This document shows, one piece after another, positions 56,320-64,000 of a DNA stretch of 64,000 nucleotides (the first letter of the stretch is position 1; each line of letters begins with the position of its first letter). The notes under the pieces were generated by a model. That model ran no database searches and was not told where the DNA came from. It worked only from the letters and a program-made list of their open reading frames with translations. This DNA comes from Cellulosilyticum sp. I15G10I2 (GTDB lineage: Bacteria; Bacillota; Clostridia; Lachnospirales; Cellulosilyticaceae): positions 1 to 64,000 of the forward strand of contig NZ_FMMP01000016.1 of assembly GCF_900095725.1 (NCBI RefSeq), in the 5' to 3' direction. Position numbers and translations under genes: made by a program.

Positions 56320-57240
56320 TTAATCCTCTCCTCCCGATTCATAGTGCACCCAGTTATTCTGAGTCTTAAACAGTACTATCGTAAAGACTGCAATAATGAT
56401 TACAAGCACCCATGCCAGCGCACAGCTGTATCCCATGTCAAAATAATTAAATGCCCTACGGTATAAATACAATACATAGGTTAAAGTACTATCTAGTGGT
56501 CCTCCATCCGTAATAACATAACTCTCTGTAAATACCCGGAACCCATTTACAAGTTGAAGAATCAAATTGAAGAAAATGGTAGGGGTCAGCATAGGCAGCG
56601 TAACCTTTGTGAATGTTTCCCAAGGTTTTGCACCGTCTACTACGGCTGCCTCATACAAAGAATACGGAATCTGCTTTAATGCCGCAAGAAAAATTAACAT
56701 AGAAGATCCGAACTGCCAGACACCCATCAATATGATAACTGCCAGAGCTGTGCCCGTATTTCCAAGCATAGAAACATTCTGTTCAATTCCAAAAACAGCA
56801 AGTAAAGACATTACAACCCCCTGCTTTCCGAAAATCTGCCTCCATACGATAGAAACTGCTATACTTCCTCCGATAATGGAAGGAATATAATAAACGGTTC
56901 GATATAATCCCAGACCTTTATGCTTCGTGTTCAATAACATTGCTACGAAAAGAGCGAATGCCAGACGAAGAGGGACTAGAAAAATAACATAGGTAAAGGT
57001 TACCTTCATTGCCTGCCAGAATTTATCATCAGTGGTAAATAATCGAATATAGTTTTGAAATCCAATAAATTGTGCCTCATTGAGCAGGTTAAAATTCGTA
57101 AAAGAATAGTAAACGGAAATTACCATTGGAAGAAACCACATCAGGACAAATCCTAATAGCCACGGAAAAAGCATAATATAGCCCGCAATATTATCCCTGC
57201 TTTTATAGCCTGACTTAGCCAAAGACTGTTTTCCTTTCAT
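56320..57240 (-). CDS. MalF-type sugar ABC permease
   Basis: A 306-aa permease with six TMs, the LFPWLLGFVLMWFLP opening helix and EAA loop (YEAAVVDGAK...LP). GAGGTAAG precedes the ATG. It follows the binding-protein gene across an 80-nt gap with an imperfect terminator. Confidence 0.93.
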   Translation of the reverse strand: MKGKQSLAKSGYKSRDNIAGYIMLFPWLLGFVLMWFLPMVISVYYSFTNFNLLNEAQFIGFQNYIRLFTTDDKFWQAMKVTFTYVIFLVPLRLAFALFVAMLLNTKHKGLGLYRTVYYIPSIIGGSIAVSIVWRQIFGKQGVVMSLLAVFGIEQNVSMLGNTGTALAVIILMGVWQFGSSMLIFLAALKQIPYSLYEAAVVDGAKPWETFTKVTLPMLTPTIFFNLILQLVNGFRVFTESYVITDGGPLDSTLTYVLYLYRRAFNYFDMGYSCALAWVLVIIIAVFTIVLFKTQNNWVHYESGGED

Positions 57241-57274
57241 AAAACTTACCTCATTTCTTTATGTTATTTAAAAA

Positions 57275-57305
57275 GAGAGGGCCCTTACTTTAACAGGCCC
57301 CTCCT
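57275..57305 (-). terminator. imperfect hairpin between binding-protein and permease genes
   Basis: GGGGCC/GGCCC-rich stem with one bulge and TTTTT behind it on the minus strand. Such partial terminators raise binding protein over permease. Confidence 0.5.
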
Positions 57306-57320
57306 TTCTTTTATTGTAAG

Positions 57321-58682
57321 TTACTTAGCTGCGTTATTTCTTTCCAGAATCTCTGTAGCCTGTTTTCTAAAGGTTGCTGCCGCTTCCTCAGCTGTTGCCT
57401 TCCCATAGAGTACACTGTTGCCTGCGTTTGTAAATGCTTCGTTTACCTCGGAGATTCCGCTTGGATCTGCTGCTGGGGTTGCACCAGCAACTTTTGCTGC
57501 CTTAGTTACATATTCAAACATATCAATCTGCTGAGCTGTCAAAGTCCCTTTATTAATCATATAGTCACGGATTGCAGAAGATACAGGTGTTCCTCTCTCA
57601 CCACCAATGATGTCATTAGCTTCCTCAGAATTCATCATCCAATTGATGAATTTTGCACTCTCCTCTTTCACCTTAGAACTTTCCGCAACGCTTAAAAACA
57701 TACCTGGCTTCAGCCATAAAGCATTGCTTTCAGAAGCGGATGGCATTAATGCCAATTTTAACTTATCGTTAGCGCCTCTTACCATAGCTGCGAAATTATT
57801 CCACTCAATGGTAGTAGCTGCCTTATCCGTTACTATTGGAAGAGCTTCTTTACCAACTGAAGCTATTAAAGACTGCTCATCCAGATCTGGAGACACATTT
57901 GCATCGCTCATATCTTTCCACATCTTAAAGTAATCTGTCGTAATGGCATCATCCTCAAATCCAAGTCCAGTTCCATTTTCATTAAATAAAGCTTTACCAT
58001 GTTGTCTTACCCAATAATTAAATGGATTGGTATCGCCAAATGGACCAATGATAGAAACCAGTGCACTAGGCTCTCCAGTTTTCTCTGCTACCTTTGTATT
58101 TAACGCTATATAATCATCCCAAGTCCATGCATCTGTAGGCATATCGGCTCCAGCAGCCTCAATAACCGTCGGATTATAGGTCATTGCCAAAATGGCAGTA
58201 GATATTGGAATACCTGCTCTTTTACCACCGATGGAACCTGTATTTAAAATATTTTCATCCACATTGCTTACATCAATAACCCCGCTGTCAATAAACTCCT
58301 GCAGATCCGCCAGAGAGTTGTTCTTCGCATAAGTAGATATGTACAGATAGTCCATCTGAACAATATCCGGCATACTTCCTGATGCTGCCTGAGTAGATAG
58401 TTTCTCAAAGTAACCATCCCATCCGCTAGGTGAAGCTTCAAATTTTACATGAGGATTCTTTTCTGTATAAAGATCCAAAAGCTCCTGGGTGTATTTATGT
58501 CTTGTGTCACTACCCCACCAAGCAATCTTGATAGTAACCTGTTCATCCTCTGCCTGGGTGACTTTGGCATCACCTGTTGCTGCACTGCTATTAGACTCGG
58601 TTTTGCCACCACATGCCGTCATAGAAAAAATCATCGTTCCTGCTAAAAACATAGCACCAAGTCTTTTTATTGTGTTTTTCAT
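57321..58682 (-). CDS. extracellular sugar-binding lipoprotein (MalE-like)
   Basis: A 453-aa ABC binding protein with a lipobox at Cys24 (SMTAC), a mature start rich in S/T/E, and the family pattern IKIAWWGSDTRH and FINWMMNSEE. It captures the oligosaccharide for the MalF/MalG pair, probably a xylan or glucuronoxylan fragment. GGGGGA precedes the ATG. The 161-bp gap upstream shows no good -35, which fits activation by the adjacent YesN regulator. Confidence 0.93.
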   Translation of the reverse strand: MKNTIKRLGAMFLAGTMIFSMTACGGKTESNSSAATGDAKVTQAEDEQVTIKIAWWGSDTRHKYTQELLDLYTEKNPHVKFEASPSGWDGYFEKLSTQAASGSMPDIVQMDYLYISTYAKNNSLADLQEFIDSGVIDVSNVDENILNTGSIGGKRAGIPISTAILAMTYNPTVIEAAGADMPTDAWTWDDYIALNTKVAEKTGEPSALVSIIGPFGDTNPFNYWVRQHGKALFNENGTGLGFEDDAITTDYFKMWKDMSDANVSPDLDEQSLIASVGKEALPIVTDKAATTIEWNNFAAMVRGANDKLKLALMPSASESNALWLKPGMFLSVAESSKVKEESAKFINWMMNSEEANDIIGGERGTPVSSAIRDYMINKGTLTAQQIDMFEYVTKAAKVAGATPAADPSGISEVNEAFTNAGNSVLYGKATAEEAAATFRKQATEILERNNAAK

Positions 58683-58843
58683 ACTTGTATTCCCCCTTGT
58701 TTTATTATTTCTTCATCTTGTTGTGCACACCTAAGCTGTAATAACATTATTCTAACAGAAGAAAAAAAAATAAGAATGGAATTACTAGAGGATCAACCAG
58801 AAAAAATCCGACTTTTTATTTTTTTCATCTAATAATCAGAATC

Positions 58844-60598
58844 TTATACCTCTGTACCCTTCTCTGTGACTTTTGGAATACGAATCTGTATTTTCGTTCC
58901 AACTCCCACTCGGCTGTCTATTGAAAATTCAAATTTTTCATAGGTAATTTTCAAACGCTCATATATATTTTTAATCCCAATGCCATACCCCCTTGGCTTT
59001 ACGGTAAAGTTTCGAACCTTTTCGAGCTCCTCTTTTTCCATGCCTGGACCAGTGTCCTCCACTACGAATAAAATGGTATCCGTTTCCTCCACCGCCCACA
59101 ATCTAACTAAGCATTTTTTAACGGAATTGTCCACTCCATAGTAGATAGAGTTTTCTACCAAAGGCTGCAAGATCATCCTGGGTACCATATAATTTTCCAA
59201 TTTCCCCTCCGTATTGACTTCAAACTCTGCCCGATTCTGATAGCGGAATTTCTGGATCTCAATATAGCTTTTTACCATCCGAATTTCCTCATTTACCAGT
59301 GCATAAGGGGCATTTACGAAAGTAGATCGCAGCAGCATACCCAATTCCACGATCATTTTCCCCGCGTCCTCATTGCGCTCTGCTTTAACCATCCAATGGA
59401 GGGCATTTAAGGTATTATACAAAAAGTGGGGATTAATCTGGGCTTGAAGCATTTGATATTTAGTTTCCTTCAATAATATCTGTTTTTCATAATTTTCGTG
59501 GATCAAAAAGTCGATTTTATCCAGCATGACCTTGAATTCCCGTGTCAAAAGCCCGACTTCATCTTGCCTCTCTAGTTCCACCAGCATCAACTTCGCCCCC
59601 TGAAAATCTCCTGTCTCCACAATCTGCATGGATTCGGTCAGCTGTTCTAAAGGCTTTGTAATAGCAACAGAAACTCTGTTCATAATAATCAGAATCAGCA
59701 CAAATGCAGTTGCAAAACATATCAGCATCATGTAACGAACAGACAAAAGTTGTCCATATATATCTGAATATGGAAAGAAATTAACATACATCCAGCCTGT
59801 GGATCTGGAATTAAGAAAGCACATAAAGTACCGCTCCCCCTGGTATTGTACAATTTGATACCCCTGACCTTTTTGAAAAGCAGGAAGATTTGGTCGTTCC
59901 CCCTCTTCCATATCTTGATAAATTATATTGTTTTCAGAATAAACAAACAAATTAGCATTTGGAGCTTCCAGATTTTCTTTATATTTTTTAATAATCTTTC
60001 CTATATCACAGATCAATACCACTGTTCCCAAATTATCTAGGCTCATGTCCAGGCTCTTTAGTATGTCCTGCCCACAGAGTAAATAAGGATATTCCTCTGT
60101 GGGGCCATACATAGTAAAGGCACCTTTTGCTTCATGGAACTTTCCAAGTAGTTCCTCATAGATGTCATTTGGTATTTCCCATGATGATTCCCCTATCTCT
60201 AAGGTGGTATTATAACTATCTGTATAGCGTATGGAGCGGATAGCAGAACCTGGTTTATATTCAGATATCAGCTTATAGCGGAGACCTGTCAGCTCCTTAC
60301 TGTACTCCCAAGAGGGATTTTCTATTTGCGCTATTTTTGAAAGTCGCTCTTGTATCTCGGTATCCAGTGCCAGCTCATAGCTGCTGTTTTGTACTTCTTT
60401 TAAGCTGGCATTAATGTTCTGGGCATAAAAATCCAATTCTTTCAGAGACTTCTCGTACAGCTTGTCCGCAAAGATATCCAAACTTACTTGTAACGCAACG
60501 ATAGAAATGCCAAAAAAGATGCCTGCAAAGACAAAGTATACCAGCACCATTTTACTGGGCAGCTTTAAGTTTCTATATTTTTTCCTTATACTATGCAA
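58844..60598 (-). CDS. YesM-type sensor histidine kinase
   Basis: A 584-aa kinase. TM1 (about 12-40), a large extracytoplasmic sensor domain (about 40-285), TM2 (about 290-310), HAMP, then His_kinase with QINPHFLYNTLNALHW and HATPase with ENSIYYGVDN and DTGPGM. No ATG lies near the ribosome binding site; a TTG at 60598 stands 9 nt after GGGAGGG and is my choice. It pairs with the YesN regulator 77 nt upstream and probably senses oligosaccharide or loaded binding protein. Confidence 0.9.
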   Translation of the reverse strand: MHSIRKKYRNLKLPSKMVLVYFVFAGIFFGISIVALQVSLDIFADKLYEKSLKELDFYAQNINASLKEVQNSSYELALDTEIQERLSKIAQIENPSWEYSKELTGLRYKLISEYKPGSAIRSIRYTDSYNTTLEIGESSWEIPNDIYEELLGKFHEAKGAFTMYGPTEEYPYLLCGQDILKSLDMSLDNLGTVVLICDIGKIIKKYKENLEAPNANLFVYSENNIIYQDMEEGERPNLPAFQKGQGYQIVQYQGERYFMCFLNSRSTGWMYVNFFPYSDIYGQLLSVRYMMLICFATAFVLILIIMNRVSVAITKPLEQLTESMQIVETGDFQGAKLMLVELERQDEVGLLTREFKVMLDKIDFLIHENYEKQILLKETKYQMLQAQINPHFLYNTLNALHWMVKAERNEDAGKMIVELGMLLRSTFVNAPYALVNEEIRMVKSYIEIQKFRYQNRAEFEVNTEGKLENYMVPRMILQPLVENSIYYGVDNSVKKCLVRLWAVEETDTILFVVEDTGPGMEKEELEKVRNFTVKPRGYGIGIKNIYERLKITYEKFEFSIDSRVGVGTKIQIRIPKVTEKGTEV

Positions 60599-60675
60599 TA
60601 TACATATCCCTCCCAAACCAAACTAGTTTCTAGCTGTGATGCTGACAAAAAGCTTTGTTCCATCAACATACTCTA

Positions 60676-62208
60676 TTATAGAGTCGTTTTTTTGCTAAGT
60701 TCTTTCATAATATCTTTATACTCCGATGGTGTCGTTTCTGTAGTTTTTCGAAATACCTTTGAGAAATATTGTCCATCCGGAGAATAGCCTACTAGTTCAG
60801 CTACTTGGGAGACCTTTAATTCTGAATCAAATTGCCAGAGTCTTTGTGCAAGCATAATCCGCTGTTCCATTAGATAAGTTGAAAATTTAACTTTTCTATT
60901 TTTTACAAATAACCTCCCAAAATAATCCTCGTTCATATACAAGACTTCTTTTGCCAGAAATTGAATACTTAATTCTTGATTTTTTATATATTGGAATGTG
61001 GCAAATAAAATACTTTTTATACGTCCCCCTTCTTTTCCCTTACCAATATTCATCCCTTTCAGCCGAACTATGGTATTCATCAGCCGCTCTAAAAGTTGCC
61101 ATGACTGCTGTTTAGCCTCTACACTTTCATAAGCTGTATCTAGCGATGTACCATACAATACTTTCACAATCCAATTGCAAATTTCTTCCTTCTCTTGTAA
61201 TGTATAATGTTCCAAATTCATTTTTATAAACCCCAGATAAAGTTCAAACAATAGTTCTCCATAGTCCTCTGTCTCACGGATTTTTCCGTAATCGAATAGA
61301 AAAGACACACAGTCATGAGTTTTTCGGAATAATTCATAATGAAGGAATCCTGTTTGGTGCTCAGCAATACCAATTTTTAATAACTCTTGAACTTGTGCAT
61401 ATAAAAGGCTGATATCTTTTAGGCATCCTTGTTCACTGACAACCGCAAGCATCGGCTGCATGCTGATTCTCCCAAATTCCAGCTGAACTCTCTCTACTGC
61501 ACTTTCTATCTCTGGTAATGCCCTCTCATCTATCAGAAACAATGCCTCATTCTGAATACATGTAAATAAATAAACATGAGATGTACCTAACAGTTCTGTT
61601 AATACATTGCCTAATATGAACTGCTCCAGGTAATCAAAACCAGCCTCTGCTCTGAAGGCAAGAATTGCTACTTTCGTATATTCTGTACCGAATTCTTTTA
61701 GAAATATTCCATAATCTTTTCCGCTTTGCTCTTTCTCAACAAGCATATCACGAAATATCTGCTCTTTGGCACGAGGCAGTAACCGGTCAACAGTACTTCT
61801 ATATTCTTTTTCTCTCTGTTCCCTTTCTCGCTTTATATCTATTTCCTTCTTTACTTTATCTAGAATAACTGCAATTTGTTCTTCTGAACATGGCTTTAGT
61901 AAGTAATAACGAACTCCCTCCTCCATTGCCTGACTGGTAAATTCATATTCTCCGTAGCCTGAGAGAACTACAAATTCCACACTTGGAAAAGTTGACTTTG
62001 TCCGCCTGATTAGTTCAATGCCATCCATAACGGGCATTTTAATATCAGTAAGTACAATATCCGGCTTTTCGCTTTGGATTTTTTCAAATCCTTCTACACC
62101 GTTCCATGCAGTTCCTACTAATTCTATATCAAATCGCTCCCATGAAATATAGTTCGCCATACCTTCACGCTCAATCTCTTCATCATCTACGATTAGCAAC
62201 CTGTACAT
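60676..62208 (-). CDS. YesN-type response regulator with AraC DNA-binding domain
   Basis: A 510-aa regulator: receiver (1-125) with D55 in LTDIKMP, a middle region of ~270 residues, and a C-terminal AraC helix-turn-helix pair (about 405-505; VSQVAELVGYSPDGQYFSKVFRK). ATG 62208 follows GGAGGGG; a frame extension upstream has no site. It likely activates the binding-protein promoter downstream and is the first gene of the second cluster. Confidence 0.93.
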   Translation of the reverse strand: MYRLLIVDDEEIEREGMANYISWERFDIELVGTAWNGVEGFEKIQSEKPDIVLTDIKMPVMDGIELIRRTKSTFPSVEFVVLSGYGEYEFTSQAMEEGVRYYLLKPCSEEQIAVILDKVKKEIDIKREREQREKEYRSTVDRLLPRAKEQIFRDMLVEKEQSGKDYGIFLKEFGTEYTKVAILAFRAEAGFDYLEQFILGNVLTELLGTSHVYLFTCIQNEALFLIDERALPEIESAVERVQLEFGRISMQPMLAVVSEQGCLKDISLLYAQVQELLKIGIAEHQTGFLHYELFRKTHDCVSFLFDYGKIRETEDYGELLFELYLGFIKMNLEHYTLQEKEEICNWIVKVLYGTSLDTAYESVEAKQQSWQLLERLMNTIVRLKGMNIGKGKEGGRIKSILFATFQYIKNQELSIQFLAKEVLYMNEDYFGRLFVKNRKVKFSTYLMEQRIMLAQRLWQFDSELKVSQVAELVGYSPDGQYFSKVFRKTTETTPSEYKDIMKELSKKTTL

Positions 62209-62561
62209 ACCTGTCCCCTCCGTATTCATACTGATGTTCTTTCTTGTATTAAATATTAATTTTAAAAATACCCAACTTCTCATTCTAAAATCTATAACAT
62301 TTATGCTTCTATATTATATAATATCCCCCTACATTGTTAAACATTTAAAGCTTTCAAATTAACTTGTTTTTTCTTATATACAACGATCTACTTATTAAAC
62401 ACTGATTTAGCAACTATCCTTTTATAGTGCCAAATAACACACAGTTTTTCGTACAGGACTATGCTCACAGTGTAAATAATTTAAATAAGGCGAAAAAAAA
62501 CAGAAGCAAAAAAATTGCTTCTACCCTTTGATATTGCTAATTTATATTGGAATTTAAGCAA
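62209..62561. other. intergenic region, 353 bp
   Basis: AT-rich. Besides the tRNA terminator (62491-62522) I see no gene. Nothing convincing matches a promoter for the regulator gene, though the region must contain it. Confidence 0.5.
62491..62522 (-). terminator. terminator after tRNA-Thr
   Basis: AGAAGCA/TGCTTCT stem with a 6-nt loop; eight T follow on the minus strand. Confidence 0.85.
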
Positions 62562-62634
62562 AGCTGATGATGGGATTCGAACCCACGACTTGCTCATTAC
62601 GAATGAGCTACTCTACCAGCTGAGTTACATCAGC
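62562..62634 (-). tRNA. tRNA-Thr (anticodon CGT)
   Basis: 73 nt fold into a complete cloverleaf: acceptor GCTGATG/CATCAGC, anticodon stem GCTCA/TGAGC, loop TTCGTAA with anticodon CGT (codon ACG), T-loop TTCGAAT. Discriminator is T (U). The 3' CCA is not encoded. Confidence 0.93.
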
Positions 62635-62645
62635 ACTGCCTAATA

Positions 62646-62674
62646 ATTATAGCTCTAATTTCCATTATTATCAA
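62646..62674 (-). promoter_or_regulatory. tRNA promoter
   Basis: Minus strand TTGATA (62674-62669), 17-bp spacer, TATAAT (62651-62646), 11 nt before the tRNA 5' end. Confidence 0.85.
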
Positions 62675-62764
62675 GTGGTATAAATATTTTTATAGCTCTT
62701 TGAATATATTTCTTAGTAGCCCAAATAAATTTTATTCTGCCATCTTAATAAGGAGGTCTTCACC

Positions 62765-63271
62765 ATGAATTTTCGTTATATTGTCACCGCCTATAATCGT
62801 TTGTCCGCTGTTCGTTATGCCCATACTTGGAGTAAAGGGCGCAATCCTAAATACTTAGATTTTAGTAAACTTGGCGGAGACTGTACAAACTTCATTTCTC
62901 AATGTATTTATGCCGGCAGCGGTGTCATGAACTATACGCCAGTATATGGTTGGTATTATAGAACATCCTATGATCGTACAGCCTCTTGGACTGGTGCGAG
63001 ATTTTTATATAAATTTCTTACAACAAATAAAGGGATTGGCCCATTTGCCAGTGAAGTTAGTATTGATGATATTGTTCCCGGAGACATTGTTCAGTTTAGC
63101 AAAAAAGACGGGCCTATTTACCATTCTTTGATCGTAGTTGAAGTCGGTACGCCAGCTACTTATGACAATGTGCTCATTGCCACACATACTTATGATGTAG
63201 ATTATACCCCTCTGTCAAACTATGATTTTGAGGTAGCACATTATTTACATATAGAAGGCGTAAGAGTCTAA
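62765..63271 (+). CDS. short amidase-domain protein (Amidase_6 type)
   Basis: A 168-aa protein with the papain-like amidase_6 pattern: RYAHTWSKGRNP, GGDCTNFISQ with the catalytic Cys, SWTGARFLYKFL and the His in IYHSLIVV. No signal peptide is seen, which is unusual for a putative cell-wall amidase; it may act on spores or in the cytoplasm. TAAGGAGG precedes the ATG. It stands alone between the tRNA and the DUF2812-like gene. Confidence 0.85.
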   Translation: MNFRYIVTAYNRLSAVRYAHTWSKGRNPKYLDFSKLGGDCTNFISQCIYAGSGVMNYTPVYGWYYRTSYDRTASWTGARFLYKFLTTNKGIGPFASEVSIDDIVPGDIVQFSKKDGPIYHSLIVVEVGTPATYDNVLIATHTYDVDYTPLSNYDFEVAHYLHIEGVRV

Positions 63272-63306
63272 ATTCATAAGGCTATTGCATTAATTATAAT
63301 TTCAAG

Positions 63307-64000
63307 CTATCTTTTCAACTTTATATTTATGCTAAGCTGAGATGTATCGATGGAGTAATTGGGTGCCAGATATTGAAAATATATATCATAAGTGCCTGCC
63401 TCCATCACAAGCTTATGATTATTAACAGTACACCTATCTGCTGTGACGTCAAATACTTCATTTCCATTAAAATCCTCTATAATAACCTGCATTTGTCCGT
63501 CACTTGCTGCTATGTCCAAATCTATTTTATAGGTACCTTTTTCTTCAATAACAAGGGTATCTGATAATCTAGTAAACGTATCTTCCGGCTTATTAATATA
63601 GGTGAAATTTGTATGATAAATAAGGTGATGTCTTTCAGCTCCAATGAGATTCATAGCGCTTATTAACAATACAATTGCTAGAGGTAAAATAATTTGTATA
63701 GGCAGTCCCATACCACTTTTTAAACCTTTTCGTCTGCGTCTTAAGTTGTATACCCCCAAGCCAAAGGTTATTGTAAGCAATATAAAAGCAATGGCTTGAA
63801 TAAGCAAACTAACTTCTTTTGAACGGATAAAATGTACAACATGAATCCCTGCAAAAACTAAATAAAGAAAAAAACAAGTTGTTACGAGACCAACCCATCT
63901 GTTTTGCATTTCATATAAAGATTCTCTGTCTGTATAAATTTTATAGTCTTCTATACATTCCCCTTCTTTATAAAGCTTGCAGAAATAATGCCACCCATTG
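63307..64000 (-). CDS. DUF2812-like membrane protein, N-terminus beyond the window
   Basis: The frame stays open to the right edge, 30 codons before the internal ATG at 63909. That part (NGWHYFCKLYKEG, IYTDRESLYE) resembles the end of DUF2812. Then come two TM helices (about 35-85 of the visible part), a third near ILPLAIVLLISAM, and a C-terminal extracytoplasmic beta domain of ~120 residues (KGTYKIDLDIAASDG). DUF2812 proteins are often paired with PadR regulators, which would lie outside the window. Function unknown. Confidence 0.65.
   Translation of the reverse strand, partial: NGWHYFCKLYKEGECIEDYKIYTDRESLYEMQNRWVGLVTTCFFLYLVFAGIHVVHFIRSKEVSLLIQAIAFILLTITFGLGVYNLRRRRKGLKSGMGLPIQIILPLAIVLLISAMNLIGAERHHLIYHTNFTYINKPEDTFTRLSDTLVIEEKGTYKIDLDIAASDGQMQVIIEDFNGNEVFDVTADRCTVNNHKLVMEAGTYDIYFQYLAPNYSIDTSQLSINIKLKR

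Overview
The window is low-GC DNA from an anaerobic Firmicute. The 16S start, strong AGGAGG ribosome binding sites, LplABC/YesMN-type sugar systems and an intracellular xylan-oligomer pathway fit a cellulolytic member of the Lachnospirales, possibly near Cellulosilyticum. That placement is inference; the 16S fragment would settle it.

Layout, 0-17 kb. The left edge is the 5' end of a 16S rRNA gene reading leftwards, with a strong promoter near 680. Next comes a 5-oxoproline operon (pxpABC plus a ribokinase), divergent from an Nramp-like carrier that lacks the family's metal-binding motifs. Then follow an ABC efflux-type system (permease, ATPase, membrane-fusion lipoprotein) behind a palindromic operator, an orphan 179-aa protein, a PHP histidinol phosphatase, purine nucleoside phosphorylase with an AEC carrier, a CorA-like channel and an MsbA-like exporter.

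17-34 kb. Signalling genes (diguanylate cyclase, membrane chemoreceptor, FapA/DUF342 protein) and a small secreted protein precede a second ATPase-permease-fusion-protein system and a bacteriohemerythrin. A MacAB-type system then stands divergent from an OmpR regulator, a histidine kinase and a TolC-like protein. The gap between the two arms holds a perfect 26-bp inverted repeat that probably carries both promoters.

34-62 kb. Almost the whole stretch is devoted to glucuronoxylan oligomers. The first cluster, 34.3-44.3 kb, reads leftwards: LplB, LplC (interrupted by an in-frame amber codon), solute-binding lipoprotein, GH3 xylosidase, GH67 alpha-glucuronidase and a SASA esterase. It diverges from an AraR-like repressor, which is followed by a carbohydrate-binding-module remnant, a GH8 exo-oligoxylanase and a DUF6544 protein. 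The second cluster, 62.2-48.5 kb, also leftwards, has a YesN/YesM two-component pair, a MalEFG-type importer, a short GH115 alpha-glucuronidase, a YesL protein, a TIM-barrel isomerase, an unknown 224-aa protein, GH105 and GH4. Neither importer has its own ATPase here, so a shared MsmX-type ATPase elsewhere is expected. Uptake of aldouronic acids, removal of glucuronic acid by GH67/GH115, deacetylation by the SASA protein and trimming by GH8/GH3 make a coherent cytoplasmic pathway.

62-64 kb. A tRNA-Thr(CGT) with a consensus promoter, a short amidase-fold protein and a DUF2812-like membrane protein cut by the right edge.
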